A DNA stretch of 64,000 bases from Hysterangium stoloniferum (taxonomy: Eukaryota > Basidiomycota > Agaricomycetes > Hysterangiales > Hysterangiaceae), in assembly GCA_015178975.1 (NCBI GenBank), contig WHVD01000024.1, forward strand, positions 682,001 to 746,000, read 5' to 3'. Made by a program: the position numbers and the translations under genes. The notes under the pieces were generated by a model. It worked only from the letters and a program-made list of their open reading frames with translations. It searched no databases and had not been told where the DNA came from. Below, in pieces: positions 11,600 to 22,661 of this stretch (its first letter is position 1; every line of letters starts with the position of its first letter).

Positions 11600-13640
11600 T
11601 CATGATTTTATTGCACAGTCAGTCGGAGAGTTAATTCCACCAAGGTACAGCTTGTGGCCGTGATTACACAGTGTTCACAGCAATTAATCCCTGCCCTCCT
11701 GGTTCCCTCACCTTCCTTGAACCACAGGCTCCAGTGTACTAAGTTACCTCTGTACTTTCTTCCGCCTCCCGCTGAAGTCACACAGCATCTAATAATAGTG
11801 TAGTAGATCGTCACCCCATAGTCTAGTATTCTTGGTGTTCTTGAGCATCATAGATGAAAGCAATACGACCTTTCTGATATTGAAGAAGCGACATTGCCAT
11901 GGGATAATATAAATACCGTCAAGAGCGATGCTTCCTGGCTGCTGCCTTCAAGGTGGCGCTGTGAACCTTAAACCTTATCAGGCAAGATTGCGCGCTTCCT
12001 GTTTAATTTTCTTTCAACAGCAATGTGATTTCTTCATTCACCCTTGCCGTATCAAGGGGCTTGAACCTTGTGAAATGTCTCAGGGAGACAAAGGGGGGTA
12101 CCAGAGTTCTCAAGGTAGATTTCAATTTGTTGAAATCAGTTCTTGAAAAGAATCATAAGGAAAGATAATCATAATTTCCGTTTGACCTCTGTGACTCATA
12201 GGAGGGAGCCGCATAGCATAATTACAATAAACCTATACTACCTATATATGCCATGAGAACACTAGCTGTGTGGCAACAGAGGATTATGCACACTCAAACA
12301 ATAATGGGGTCGCACATTGCCGGTGTAGAACCTTGTGCTTGCTCCCACAGCCGTATATTATAACACAGAATAACTTAAATGTCCCTGGTTGTGGCGTGTC
12401 CATAAGTGGGCGTATTAATCCAACACTTTCTCCTTATTATTTTCTGTCTGTCCGAGTGGAATGTTTCCCCCCAGGCTCACACTATTCATGTGTAGAGGAT
12501 GCTCTTCGACGGAACTATGACAAGGAAGATCAAAAGACTGTGACCTATCCGTAACTTGACCTATTCCAGTATGGCAAGATTCACCATGCTGGGCTATGCT
12601 TATACGTGTCCCCCTTCTGGAATCTTACCACCCCCTTCATTGGTGGTCACTTCACTGTCCTTTGAATTCCAAACCGGTTTCTGTAACAGTCCCTCTGAGT
12701 TCCCACACGATAATCGCCCATTGCAACTCTGAGTTTGTGGCCCGAATCCATCTTTCATTTTCTCATGTTTTGATAATCTTTCAGTCGGGGAATTAATGAG
12801 CTACTTTGAGTCCACACTAAAAATATAAGCTAATTATTGGCTATGGTATAACAAAGTGGGCGGAAGCTATGATGCTTGCCAAGGTAATGCACCATAATGT
12901 CATGACTCTGGGCTCTGGGAATAATCTTCAGTGCAGTAGCATAACAGCAAACATATTCTTCCCACTATCTTTGGGATAATTAATATGCAATATTCATTCA
13001 GAATGCCATTGGTGTCACTCTGCACGAGAATACAACTTCGGTATGATGGAACACAACCGGAATTCTGTTCAAAGACAGTGGCAACGATCGACCCGGCATC
13101 AGACTGATTCAAAAACAATCCAGGAACATGTGCTGCCTGTGAGATACATATATGTAGTCCCAAAACAAATTTAATTATGCAAGTCACAAAACATAAGCCC
13201 TCCAAAGTTCAAGGTATCATCGACACAATCCTCGTCACCAATGCACCACAGTTACAGTGAGCACAAGACATGACTGTATCCATTCTCAACCCAAATAATA
13301 GTTCCCAGGGATGCATACGTGTAGTCCTAAAATAAATTTAATTATTAATTCCAAATGACAAGTCCTACAAATTCAAAGTGTCATCGACCCAGCATTGGTC
13401 ACGGACTCAGCACAGAGCTGTAATAAGAATAAGAAGTGTTTGTATGCGCTGAGAAATTCCCGCAAGTTACCCACGTTAATGCTTAATTGTCCTCCAAAGC
13501 GAACTAAAAAAGGAGAAATGACGAGATCCTCCTCTTAGTTTGTTCCAAGTATGCAGGCGATATCTGATTAAAGATCGTCAAATTATAGAGCAGGACATTC
13601 ACCAGATAAAACCTCGTTTTTAAAGCTCTGATATCGAGTT
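11600..13640 (-). repeat. Family A 5' block upstream of copy 2
   Basis: This is the repeat that lies upstream of family A genes, here reading away from the copy 2 start. It shares 'cttcctggctgctgcc' with 19.2 kb and 'tggaatgtttccc' type stretches with 25.4 kb. I see no gene. At about 13,640 it runs directly into a C-terminal gene fragment, the same joint seen in inverse order at 29.5-29.65 kb. Confidence 0.6.
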
Positions 13641-13649
13641 CAAAGGATA

Positions 13650-14300
13650 TGCTACTCATACATCAGTGAAAGGTGTGGCCACCACTAAAAGGAAGGGGAG
13701 GCCAGGGGAAACTAAATGTTCAAGACACTCAATGGTGAACCGGTTCATGATGCGCTGTCCATTGTGTCTTGATGCCTTGATTTATGAGGCGGCAAACAAG
13801 AATTGTGACGGTATTGGTACCATGAGCTGCGTTGCACGTGAATTCCGGGTCAGAAGGTGCAGATACTATTGGCTTCAGTGCAATAGCAATGAATTTTACA
13901 CATCCGACAACCACGGCCAATATGGACTAATTTGAGTCAGAATTAGAGATGAGTTAATTTATTGTGCGAATGTAAGACAATGGTGGAAGATAAAGAATAG
14001 AGAATGTAGTGTCAAAGGACTCCATGAGCGAAGAAAAACCATTCAGCTGGTTAATCAGCAGCATATTGTCATATTGATGACCATTTTGTCCACAATGATA
14101 TTCGAAACAGCTCCAGAAACATCCTCGAAAATACGAATTTTGTTGAACACAACATATTAAAAGCTTCATCTGGCACTGAAGTGCATAGACAAGAAACATT
14201 GTTATTTGATTTTGTAATGAAGTGTTGCATTTAGATGATTTTATGTGAGAGCTCATGCCTAGTGGACTTGCTTCATTTATTTCCCCAGGCAAATCAGGAG
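13650..14300 (-). pseudogene. Family A 3' gene fragment, heavily decayed
   Basis: On the minus strand one can follow worn versions of family motifs: a CCVQQNSYFRG-like stretch corresponding to CCIHQDAWFRD, then NQLNGFSSL for NQLNVVSSL, then a decayed version of the last exon. There is no 5' half. The same fragment-to-block joint occurs at 29.3-29.65 kb in the other orientation, so it was already present before those units were copied. Confidence 0.55.
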
Positions 14301-14766
14301 ACACAAACAGATATTTTAATGAACCTATTACATGTTATTGCAATCTATGGCTCTTTATTAATAACTATAATATATTGTCATGAGCAAATCGATCCTCTCA
14401 CTTATCCCAAGTATCTGTGGTTCCAATCCGCTAAATGTCCATCTGATTAACTATGATAGCGTGTATTTACAAGCCTTATAAATGCTTTCAAGTAATCCTA
14501 ACGGGCATTTGATGCTATTTTTTGACAATTGTGGCAACCTGGTTGAGCGGAAGAAACCAACTTCTCTTCTCCTGACAAGAAAATCACATAGTAAACCTCT
14601 GCTTCAAGCAACCCTCAGACGCTTCTCCATACAGTATCACATCGTTGCCGTCTTCCAAGGACGATCGGAGTGGTCGGAAGTTAAGGTAAGACACTAGTAT
14701 GAGAAGTTAGTGAGGTAAAGTTACAGTATAATTCAGGCTATATGTTTCAAGGAGGATGAGACGGCC

Positions 14767-16020
14767 TTGTTTACAAATAGGGCGATGAAACCCTGTGTCT
14801 CCTGTGTAAGCACGGTCACAAGGCTACATCTTAATATCAACTCTCTGGCTGACTGCACCATAAAGGCTCAGCCATCCATTTGGTACGAGTACTCCTGCTA
14901 CAAGCCAATGTCTACTTTCAACGAACCGATGTTGAGGACTCACGGCATGGCAACGGTTGAAACCCTGGTTGAAGGAGCTGAGGAGCTACCAATGTTGCCT
15001 TCCCCGGGTGTATTGAGTTCAGAACAACAGAAGCACATTATTATGATGGAAATAAGAGAGATATTGGGGGAAAATGTTCTGTTAATAATACAAGTCTTTG
15101 CATAAACTGAGACCAGGATTGAATCCACAATGATGAGTTTATGCGCATATATGTGGATATACTATGGTGCCATAAGGGGAACTAACTCCTTTTATTATAT
15201 ACTTCTCCTTTAATGATTCAATTAGCTAGAAACTTCGAGTATCTAAATCTCCCCTTTGTACTCTCCTAAACACCCCCCTAAACAATTACAAAGTAAATAA
15301 AAGGACACAATTCGCCATATACCTCAGTGAAGGTTATTCACTCACTGAGCCGCATATAAAGACTCAATCCTTTCTTATTCTTGTCTCAAACCTTAACAGC
15401 TTCGGGAGTCATGGACCTATAGCAAACCCATACATCAATTATGTGACCGGGCCACGATGACGACCAGCACGTACCACTGTTTCAAGAAGACGTAGAAGTT
15501 CGGGTCAAGGTATGGTGCAAGAAGGCACGAAATGAAGTATCGTTATTGTGTACACTGTTGACAGACTCTATGTTTCATTGCTAAGAAGAGAGAAACTACC
15601 ACGGCCCACCGAGCAATGTTCCCATGTGAGGGACATCTAACAATGCCACATTCAGCCCATATCACAATCATTCCGTGGACTGGGGAGTGGTCTCACGGCA
15701 TGTTGGCTTGACAGGTTCCGGGAGCAAGAATTTAACTCTAGGAAGACTAGGCAGACTAATTTATATATACAGCCGAGAGGTCACATTGCCACGCTTATGA
15801 CATCTTTGGGTTATATGGTCCCCCGGCATCAATCAGTCAATAAATAAGTAATACGTCAACTCCAATCATGTCATTACTTTATACTGCTATCCGGCTTTTC
15901 GTGCGTTGCATCCACCAAGGTGCATGGGGGGGGAGATATTGTTGGAGCTATATTGAAGAGTATATTGGACGGGGTAAACATAGCCATAGCATAACTGACG
16001 CTTTATATTGCTTATGATAT
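14767..16020 (+). pseudogene. Family A 5' gene fragment, heavily decayed and interrupted
   Basis: Exon 1 is recognisable from about 14,908 (MSTFNEPMLRTHGMATVE, then EELPMLPSPGVLSSEQ). It is cut by a probable solo LTR at 15,075-15,398. Beyond that insert, worn pieces of exons 2 and 3 can be followed to about 16,020 (stretches matching 'gagaaactaccacggccc' and 'gttgcatccaccaaggtgc'). Many substitutions and gaps make this one of the oldest-looking copies. Confidence 0.55.
15075..15398. mobile_element. Probable solo LTR inside a family A fragment
   Basis: The 324-bp insert starts TGTTCTGTTAA and ends CCTTAACA, giving short inverted TG..CA ends, with a TATA-like 'catataaag' about 45 bp before the end. 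The gene sequence resumes on its right side ('gcttcgggagtc' against the family's 'gcttcgagaacg'). I do not see a matching 5-bp target duplication, so the class is likely, not certain. It is a fossil with no internal genes. Confidence 0.5.
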
Positions 16021-16989
16021 ATTGAAATTATTGGGGAGTGACGGTCATTTTATAGAAGTGTTCTTCGAAGAGAGCAGGCTCTCGTCTCCAGATAATACAA
16101 GAGTAGTAACCTTGTGATGACACTCTGTCCAGGTGCGCGATGATTAGGATAGCCTTCTTCCCGAATTTATGAGAAAGGATTAGCGTACTTCTCTGCATCG
16201 GTGTGAATTTTAGCCTCCCAAAATCAGAGTGGCATGATGGCGCATCATCCAAGCATACAGTCTTGGTTTGCGTCTACTGACGAGGTGATTCTTTCTATTT
16301 CCGGATGACAGCTGTATGTGCTGTGCGAGAACCAATTATCTCTCTTACTCACACCATTCAACTTTCAATGTCATATCAGTCTCAAATGTATCCGGTTTAC
16401 GTCTAACCTTCCTCTGAATCATCTGAAACATTGGTATAGTTTCACTCTTCGGAATTTTGCGTTGATGAGAAAGTGACCCTGCAGTATTGGGTCAAGCTTT
16501 CACCAGGGGAGAGCCAGTTTGAGGGCCAACACTGTGCCTGGCACTGTAAAGGCCCTCCCCTTATCAAAAGCATTTTCTTGGAAAATAATGGATCATGTCG
16601 ATTGCACACTAGATTGAAGATAAGATACACCTGATCTATTGAGATTTTATTTAAAAATACTTCCTTCATGATTTGGTTGTTAATCCAACCACTGGTAATG
16701 GCCGCGAATGTATTCAACACATGTATGGTCACAAGGTGCAGGGCTCGCAGCGATGGGGAAAAGTGATTATATGCGCTCTTACATTGTCTCAAACTATATA
16801 GCTGTGTACAATTTGCAAATCCAGCTATAAAGTAAGTTATTTAAAGGGCGACGCTATTGAACTCCCACTAGTTTGGGTGAGATGTTCACGGGATTATGGA
16901 AGAAAAATGATGAGGAAGTACATCCAATTGATAGTGCAAGACCTTTGTCAGGGCAACCATGTTCCGCAACACTGATATGGGGGGTCTAA
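16021..16989 (-). repeat. Family A 3' block after copy 4, with unassigned part
   Basis: From about 16,440 to 16,989 this is the 3' block of the minus-strand copy that follows. It includes a worn version of the conserved tail frame (QCKSAYNHFSPS at about 16,770). From 16,021 to 16,440 I see nothing I can assign. Confidence 0.45.
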
Positions 16990-18851
16990 TTAAACGTTAC
17001 CAACACAAGGTCTGGCGACCACGCAAAGGAAAGAATGTGCGGTGAAATATAAACGCTCAAGCTGGTAACTGATAGATTGGTGATTGGTCGAGCGACGCAT
17101 TGTCTCACAATGTGGAAGGAGAGAAGTGATAATGGCTAAGGTGTCGAGGCTGCGCACTGTGGTACACGCGGATCCGGGGTTGGAATATCCAGCTATCAGT
17201 TTCAGAGTCAACCCCATTATGCACTCACCGGACTCCAGGAGATCCCAACTTGGATTCCTGTGCGTCAGAATCAGACTGGTAGGACAGTTTAATGGTCAGA
17301 TATAAGTTGGGGCGGGAAAATAAAATATTGTGAACATACCGTACGATGGGCCCAATGATCGAAGAAACCACATTCAACTGACTGATGTGATCGGTGAGAA
17401 GCGTGCTATCGTCGAAGAAGGTTTGCAAGGAGAAAATACTCCGATACAGTGAATGCAATGTCTCCAAGTTAAGATCAAGTGTCAATGATGATATATGCAC
17501 GTTTATGTCGTCCAATAAAACCCTCAATACAGCTCCAGCAATATCTCGAAACCATGCATCTTGGGAGATGCAGCACATGAGAAGCCGTATAGAATATTGA
17601 TAAAAGGAACGTCGTTGTGTGTGATGTTGTCTGTTATGGTTTTGGTGGGCAGGATGAAATGGAATGATGTCGTGACGCACGGTTGTAACCAGAATTCAAT
17701 GAAACCTCTGATTGCAGTGAGCTCCTCTACAGACAGCCGACACATGTGGCAAATCGCTTCCACGATACTCGCAAGGCCGATAAGCGGTAACGTATTATGC
17801 AATCCTGTTAGATAACCCGCGATGTGTATAATAAATGTCGATGCAACCTCTTCCAAGTTGGTGTGAAGCGGTGACTTGACTAAAACATTGTAAAGTGATG
17901 ATGTAATCACAGTTGACGCGTCTCTATCTGACCAATGAACGCCGGGACACCACATGAAGGTCCAAGCTAAAGATATCATGAGGTGGGAAGTGTGACCTTT
18001 GTTACTGCGGATTATTGCCTCCAAACCTCCGGAAAAGGCTGGGAAATCATCGAAAATCATTGCGGCTCTTCTCCGAACTTGACGTGGATATGTGGGTCTA
18101 CGACTCAGATATGAGTGTGTTCAAGATTAACGCGAAGTTATCCCTACCTCATTAAATCAACACTCTCTTGAACTAGCATTCCCAGTCTTCGCAACGTAAT
18201 ATGCCTTTGTAGAAACTTGCTAAAGGCTCGGTTTTCTCGATACAATCAACTTAGGATTTCCTTGTATATTGTCAGCTTTGGCATCAGCGAAGCTGTCTTG
18301 GCACGGCGAGGGACTTTCATCGTAACCCTTTCCACACCGACTCCACAGTAATATCCGGGGCCAATTTCAATGCTTGAAGATGTCCCGACATACTGTGAGA
18401 CGATTCCCCAGTCATCGGCTTGACTGCGATATGGGCTGAGGTTGGATGTCTTGTTGATGGATATCTTCACAATCATTGGTGGATCATGGTGGCTCGTTTC
18501 TCCTTGGCACTGGAATGTGCAGGATGTGAGGCGCGTCACATGGGAACAGCATCACACTTTACTCACCAACTCTTCAACCCAAACCTCTATATGGTTTGCA
18601 GACAGTTGGATGTGCTGCTCGTCATCGGGGGCCCGATAAAATAAATCATGTCCGGGTTCGTTACAGCTCCATCTTTCCTTGAGATTCAACCGGAATCTTT
18701 CTCTCTTCCCCATCTCAATCATCTGGTCCGGTGGCGGTGAGCTCAATATACCTGGGGGAACTAAGGGGGGCAGCTCCTCTATGCCTTCAAGGTGCATCTC
18801 CGCCGTTTCCAAATCGTGATTCCTCAGAGTCGTCTCGTTTAAAATCGACAT
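16990..18851 (-). pseudogene. Family A gene copy 4, start kept, exon 3 shifted
   Basis: This copy has a good start (MSILNETTLRNHDLETAE) at 18,851 and the Cys/His element CNEPGHDLF, in which the last Cys is replaced by Phe. Exon 2 (CQGETSHHDPP) ends near 18,150. Exon 3 runs from about 18,090 with WCPGVHWSDRDAS and LSVEELTAIRGFIEFW. It changes frame at about 17,560, where two overlapping frames each carry part of the conserved sequence. The last exon (LILTHRNPSW, VRSLDTLAIITSLLPH) ends at 16,990. Whether the frame change is damage or an unrecognised intron is open. No known domain. Confidence 0.55.
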
Positions 18852-18859
18852 TGGTGGGC

Positions 18860-19861
18860 AGCAGTCGTACTGACACTAGAAGGAGTGTCGTGCTTTTGTG
18901 GCGCAACCAGCCGGAGAGTTAATTCCACCAAGGTACAGCCTTGTGGCCATCCTTACCCAGCTTTCACAGCAGTTCATCCCTACTATCGTACACAATCTCC
19001 CCTCACCTTCTCTTGAACCATATAGGCACCAATGTACGAAGTTACCTCCTCCCGCTGAAATCACAAAGCATCTAATAACAGTTTAGTCGATTGTCACACC
19101 ATAGTATAGTATTTCCGGTGTTCTTGAGCATCAAAGTTGAAAGCAATACGGCCTTGCTTATATTCGATAAGTGACATTGTAATGGATAATATAAATATTG
19201 TCAAGGGCGATGCTTCCTGGCTGCTGCCTTCAAGTTGGCGCTGTGAACCTTAAACCCTACCAGGGAAGATTGCGTGCTTCAGGTTTAATTTTATCAAAAC
19301 TTTCAATGTGTAGTATTTTTGGTGTTCTTGAGAAAGATAGATGAAAGCAAATACGACTTTTATGATAGCAAGAAGCCACATCGCCATGGATAATATAAAT
19401 GCCGTCAAGAGCGATGCTTCTTGGCTGCTGCCTTCAAGTTGGCGCTGTGACCCTTAAACCTTATCAGACAAGATTCCACACTTCCTGTTTAATTTTCTTT
19501 CAACAATGTGATTCCTACATTCACCCTTGCCATATCAAGCAGCTTGAGCTGTGTAACGTGTGAGACAAAGGGGAATACCGGAGTTTTCAAGGTAGATTTC
19601 ATTTTGTTGAAATCAGTTATCGAAGCTCACAGAATCATCAGGAAAGATCAACAGAATTTCCGTTTGACCTCTGTGACCCGGATGAAGGAAAAGCATAGCG
19701 TTATTACGATAAACCTGTACTACCTATATATGTCACGAGAACACTAGCTGCGTGGCAACAAAGAATTATTCTACACCCAAACAACAAAGGGGCAGCACAT
19801 TGCCGGTATAGAACCTTGTGCATGCTCCCACAGCCATATAGCATAACAAATGTCCCTGGTT
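18860..19861 (-). repeat. Family A 5' block with a 209-bp tandem duplication
   Basis: This upstream block of copy 4 carries two successive versions of one segment, starting at about 19,104 and 19,313. Each begins 'tagtattt..ggtgttcttgag' and contains 'gatgcttc.tggctgctgcc'. Other 5' blocks hold it once (11.8-12.0 kb, 24.5-24.7 kb). The block ends abruptly at about 19,861 at a hairpin insert. No gene is seen. Confidence 0.6.
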
Positions 19862-19898
19862 TCACACACATATATATTGGGCGTCAATTATAGCTTTG

Positions 19899-20062
19899 CC
19901 TCAGTCCGTTATACTACAAATATACGAGACTGAGGTGAGCTGTCTATTTATCAAATAGACAATTTCCTTAACTAACCTCGCATGTACTAGAACTACATTC
20001 TAGGTACCTATTGTATAGTCCGTTATACTACGAATATACGAGACTGAGAACTACATTCTAGG
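19899..20062. repeat. Small hairpin-pair insert, copy 1
   Basis: Two near-identical hairpins lie at 19,899-19,935 (CCTCAGTC..GACTGAGG arms) and 20,017-20,048 (AGTCCGTTATAC..TATACGAGACTGAG). The second is bracketed by a direct repeat, AACTACATTCTAGG (19,991-20,004 and 20,049-20,062). The whole sits exactly between a family A 5' block and a family A 3' block. The same layout with different bracketing sequence occurs at 23,425-23,575. No coding potential. Its class is unknown to me. Confidence 0.6.
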
Positions 20063-20109
20063 GTATCACTTTTAACAAGTCCAGGAATGACTAGTACATT
20101 CAAATATAT

Positions 20110-20764
20110 TCAGGACATGTATGGGAACAACTGCAGAACTTGCCGCGATAATACAAAATGACTATATGCGCTCAAATTATATATCTTTATAACATCTGGA
20201 CCCCCGGCTGCAAAGTAAGTTGAATAAAGGACGCCGCTATTGGGCTCCTCCTGGTTCCATTGAGATATGTCAGAGAAATGATTAGGAAGTGTTTCCAATC
20301 CACGGTGCAAGACCTTTGTCAGGGGCAACCGTGTGTCCCTAACACCCATATGAGCGTCTAATGAGGCCCTACAAACGAGTGGAAGGTGTGGCGACCACGC
20401 AAAGGAAGGAACGTGCGGTGAGATCTAAGCGCTCAAGCAGGTAACTCCTGGATTGGATATCGGTCGAACCGCGCATTATGTCACAGTGTCGAAGAAGATG
20501 AACAAGAATTGGGATAGTATTGAGGCTGCGCACTGTGGTACACGAGGATTCGGGCTCGGAAGATCCAGCGATGAACTTCAGAGTCAGCGCGATTATACAC
20601 TCACCGGAATATCGGAGATGCCCATTTGGAATGGTGTGCGTCAGAATCAGGCTGGTAGGAAGGTTTCATGGGCGGATGTAAGACGATGCTGGAAAATCAA
20701 ATATTGTGAACGTACCTTGCGATTGGACCAATGAGCGAAGAAACGACATTCAGCTGGAACATGT
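20110..20764 (-). pseudogene. Family A 3' gene fragment with conserved tail frame
   Basis: Only the last exon region survives (about 20,360-20,740, minus). It is followed by an open tail frame of 79 codons at 20,110-20,349 (LTKVLHRGLETLPNHFSDIS, EEPNSGVLYSTYFAAGGPDVI). This is the best-preserved version of the downstream frame seen behind other copies, and here the two halves of the tail are in one frame. No upstream exons are present, so the fragment is not a working gene. Confidence 0.55.
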
Positions 20765-22661
20765 GGTCAATGAGAATCACTTTCCATCTATAATGTTGGG
20801 ACTTTTCTTGCAGAGGACATACCACATGTCATTCATTCATGTTTAAATGGGCCTATTGACCCTCAATAAATATTCCAGCCCGCAAGATACTCTCATAGCA
20901 CCCTCCTAATTGATCACGCTAATGTCTTACACTTCTTGACATCTCCGTACATTCATGGTAGATAATAGTGTATATGTGAGTGATCACCGCATAATACGAC
21001 GACTCTAGAGTTCATGAATGCTATAAGGACAGTCAATCAGGCTGTTATTTGAGTAATCGCGTCGACATGGATAATACGTATGAATATAAAGATGCCATCT
21101 TCACCGGTCCTCATCACCTACTCTTGACCTCACCCGTATTCAATCCTATCGATATTGTTGCCACAAGACATCCAGGTTAACCAATGCTTTACCGCCCCAA
21201 TGAGGACTGAATTCCTCGTGTGCCATTCCAGTATAAAGCGACTTGCATCTTCTGGAATGTCCGAGCAAAGCAAAGAAGAGAGCTAGAGTTGGAAAATATG
21301 CTGGAAAATCCATGAGGATTTCAGAGTAGCATTTCTCGAAGTGGGTCACCGTGGAGGTTGAATATTCTTAGTGATAGGGAGCCGTTCGGGTTGTATTAGT
21401 AAACCGCGCATCTAATCCTTCATATTTGGGTACAAATAGTGAAACGATTAATTCGTATTATTGCATGTATGGCTAAGACTCGAAATGAAATAGTTCAAAC
21501 ATGACAGTTGGGGAAATGATGGCAAACTTAAATGGGAGCAGTAGGGGAAATGTGGGGGTAGCGAGCAAAATAAATGGTCGTGGCGTGTCGTGTGACCCGA
21601 ACGACTGAACTATTCAGCCACAACTTGAACGAGATTTATTTGATAGGAACTACGACCTACCTTTCTCTTATCCAATGTGAAAAGTCATGACTGATGAGAA
21701 TTGCTGGTATTCTGATCATCGTGTTGTCCAATGGCTTGGGCGGGCTTCCGGTTCTCCCAAACAAATAACACAACAATAACGGTGGCACTTCCTCCTTTGA
21801 CACCACCTAGTGTTATTGCATCGAAATTGTTATCGCTAGTAAATCTGATGTGACTCCAGCCACGGTCAGTGCTCGCAATATATTCAACACCAGTCTACAG
21901 AACATCGCAGCGATCCTTACAAGTGACTATTTTCGCCTTTAATTGAGTAAAATTATGTAGCGTCATACAACTCTCAGATACGCGTTCTGTTTGAGTTTAT
22001 AAATAGGATGCCAATCTACCCACTGGTGGTGCCCGTAAGTGTATTCAACGGATGTATGGCATCAACGACTGGAACATACAAGGTCGCGGCGCGGGTGAAA
22101 GGTGACTGTATGCGCTCTTATATTTCACGACCTGTGGTAGATTTGTTGGCAAGTTTTCAATGAAATAGAAGTTGTTCAAGGAAGTGGCCCAAGCCTCGCA
22201 TGGTGTGGAGGTCGACGTAAGATCATGGATCCTGTCGGCCGAACACTGGCGTGAAGGTAACAAGAGCCTGAACGAGACATGCGTCGAAATGGAGACGGAG
22301 GAGGCCTTTTCAGACTTTCAATAATATCGTATTTAAAACAAGTGTCGTTCATGCGGAGGTTATTCCAGGAATGACGAGTGCCCTCAAATGCATTTAAAAC
22401 ATGTATGGGGACAAACTGAAGAACTCCCGGCGATAATACAAAGTAACTATATGCGTTCTTACATCGGCTCAAATCATATATCTTTATAACACTGGGCCCC
22501 CGGCTGCAAAGTAGGTTGAATAAACGGCGACGCAAGTGGGCTCCTCCTGGTTTGGTTGGTATGTGTCGGCAGTATCTGAGATAAATTATTAGGGAGTGTT
22601 TCCAATGGATGGTGCAAGACCTTTGTCAGTGTAACCGTGTTTCCCCAACATGGGAGTCTAA
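20765..22661 (-). repeat. Family A 5' remnant plus 3' block of copy 6
   Basis: From 20,765 to about 21,060 the sequence matches 7,260-7,530 (5' block edge). From there to 22,661 it matches the 3' block of copy 2 (7,546-9,640), including a TAGTAAACCGCGCATCTAA stretch at about 21,397. This is the 3' block of the copy that follows on the minus strand. The frames here are short and not shared between copies. Confidence 0.55.
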
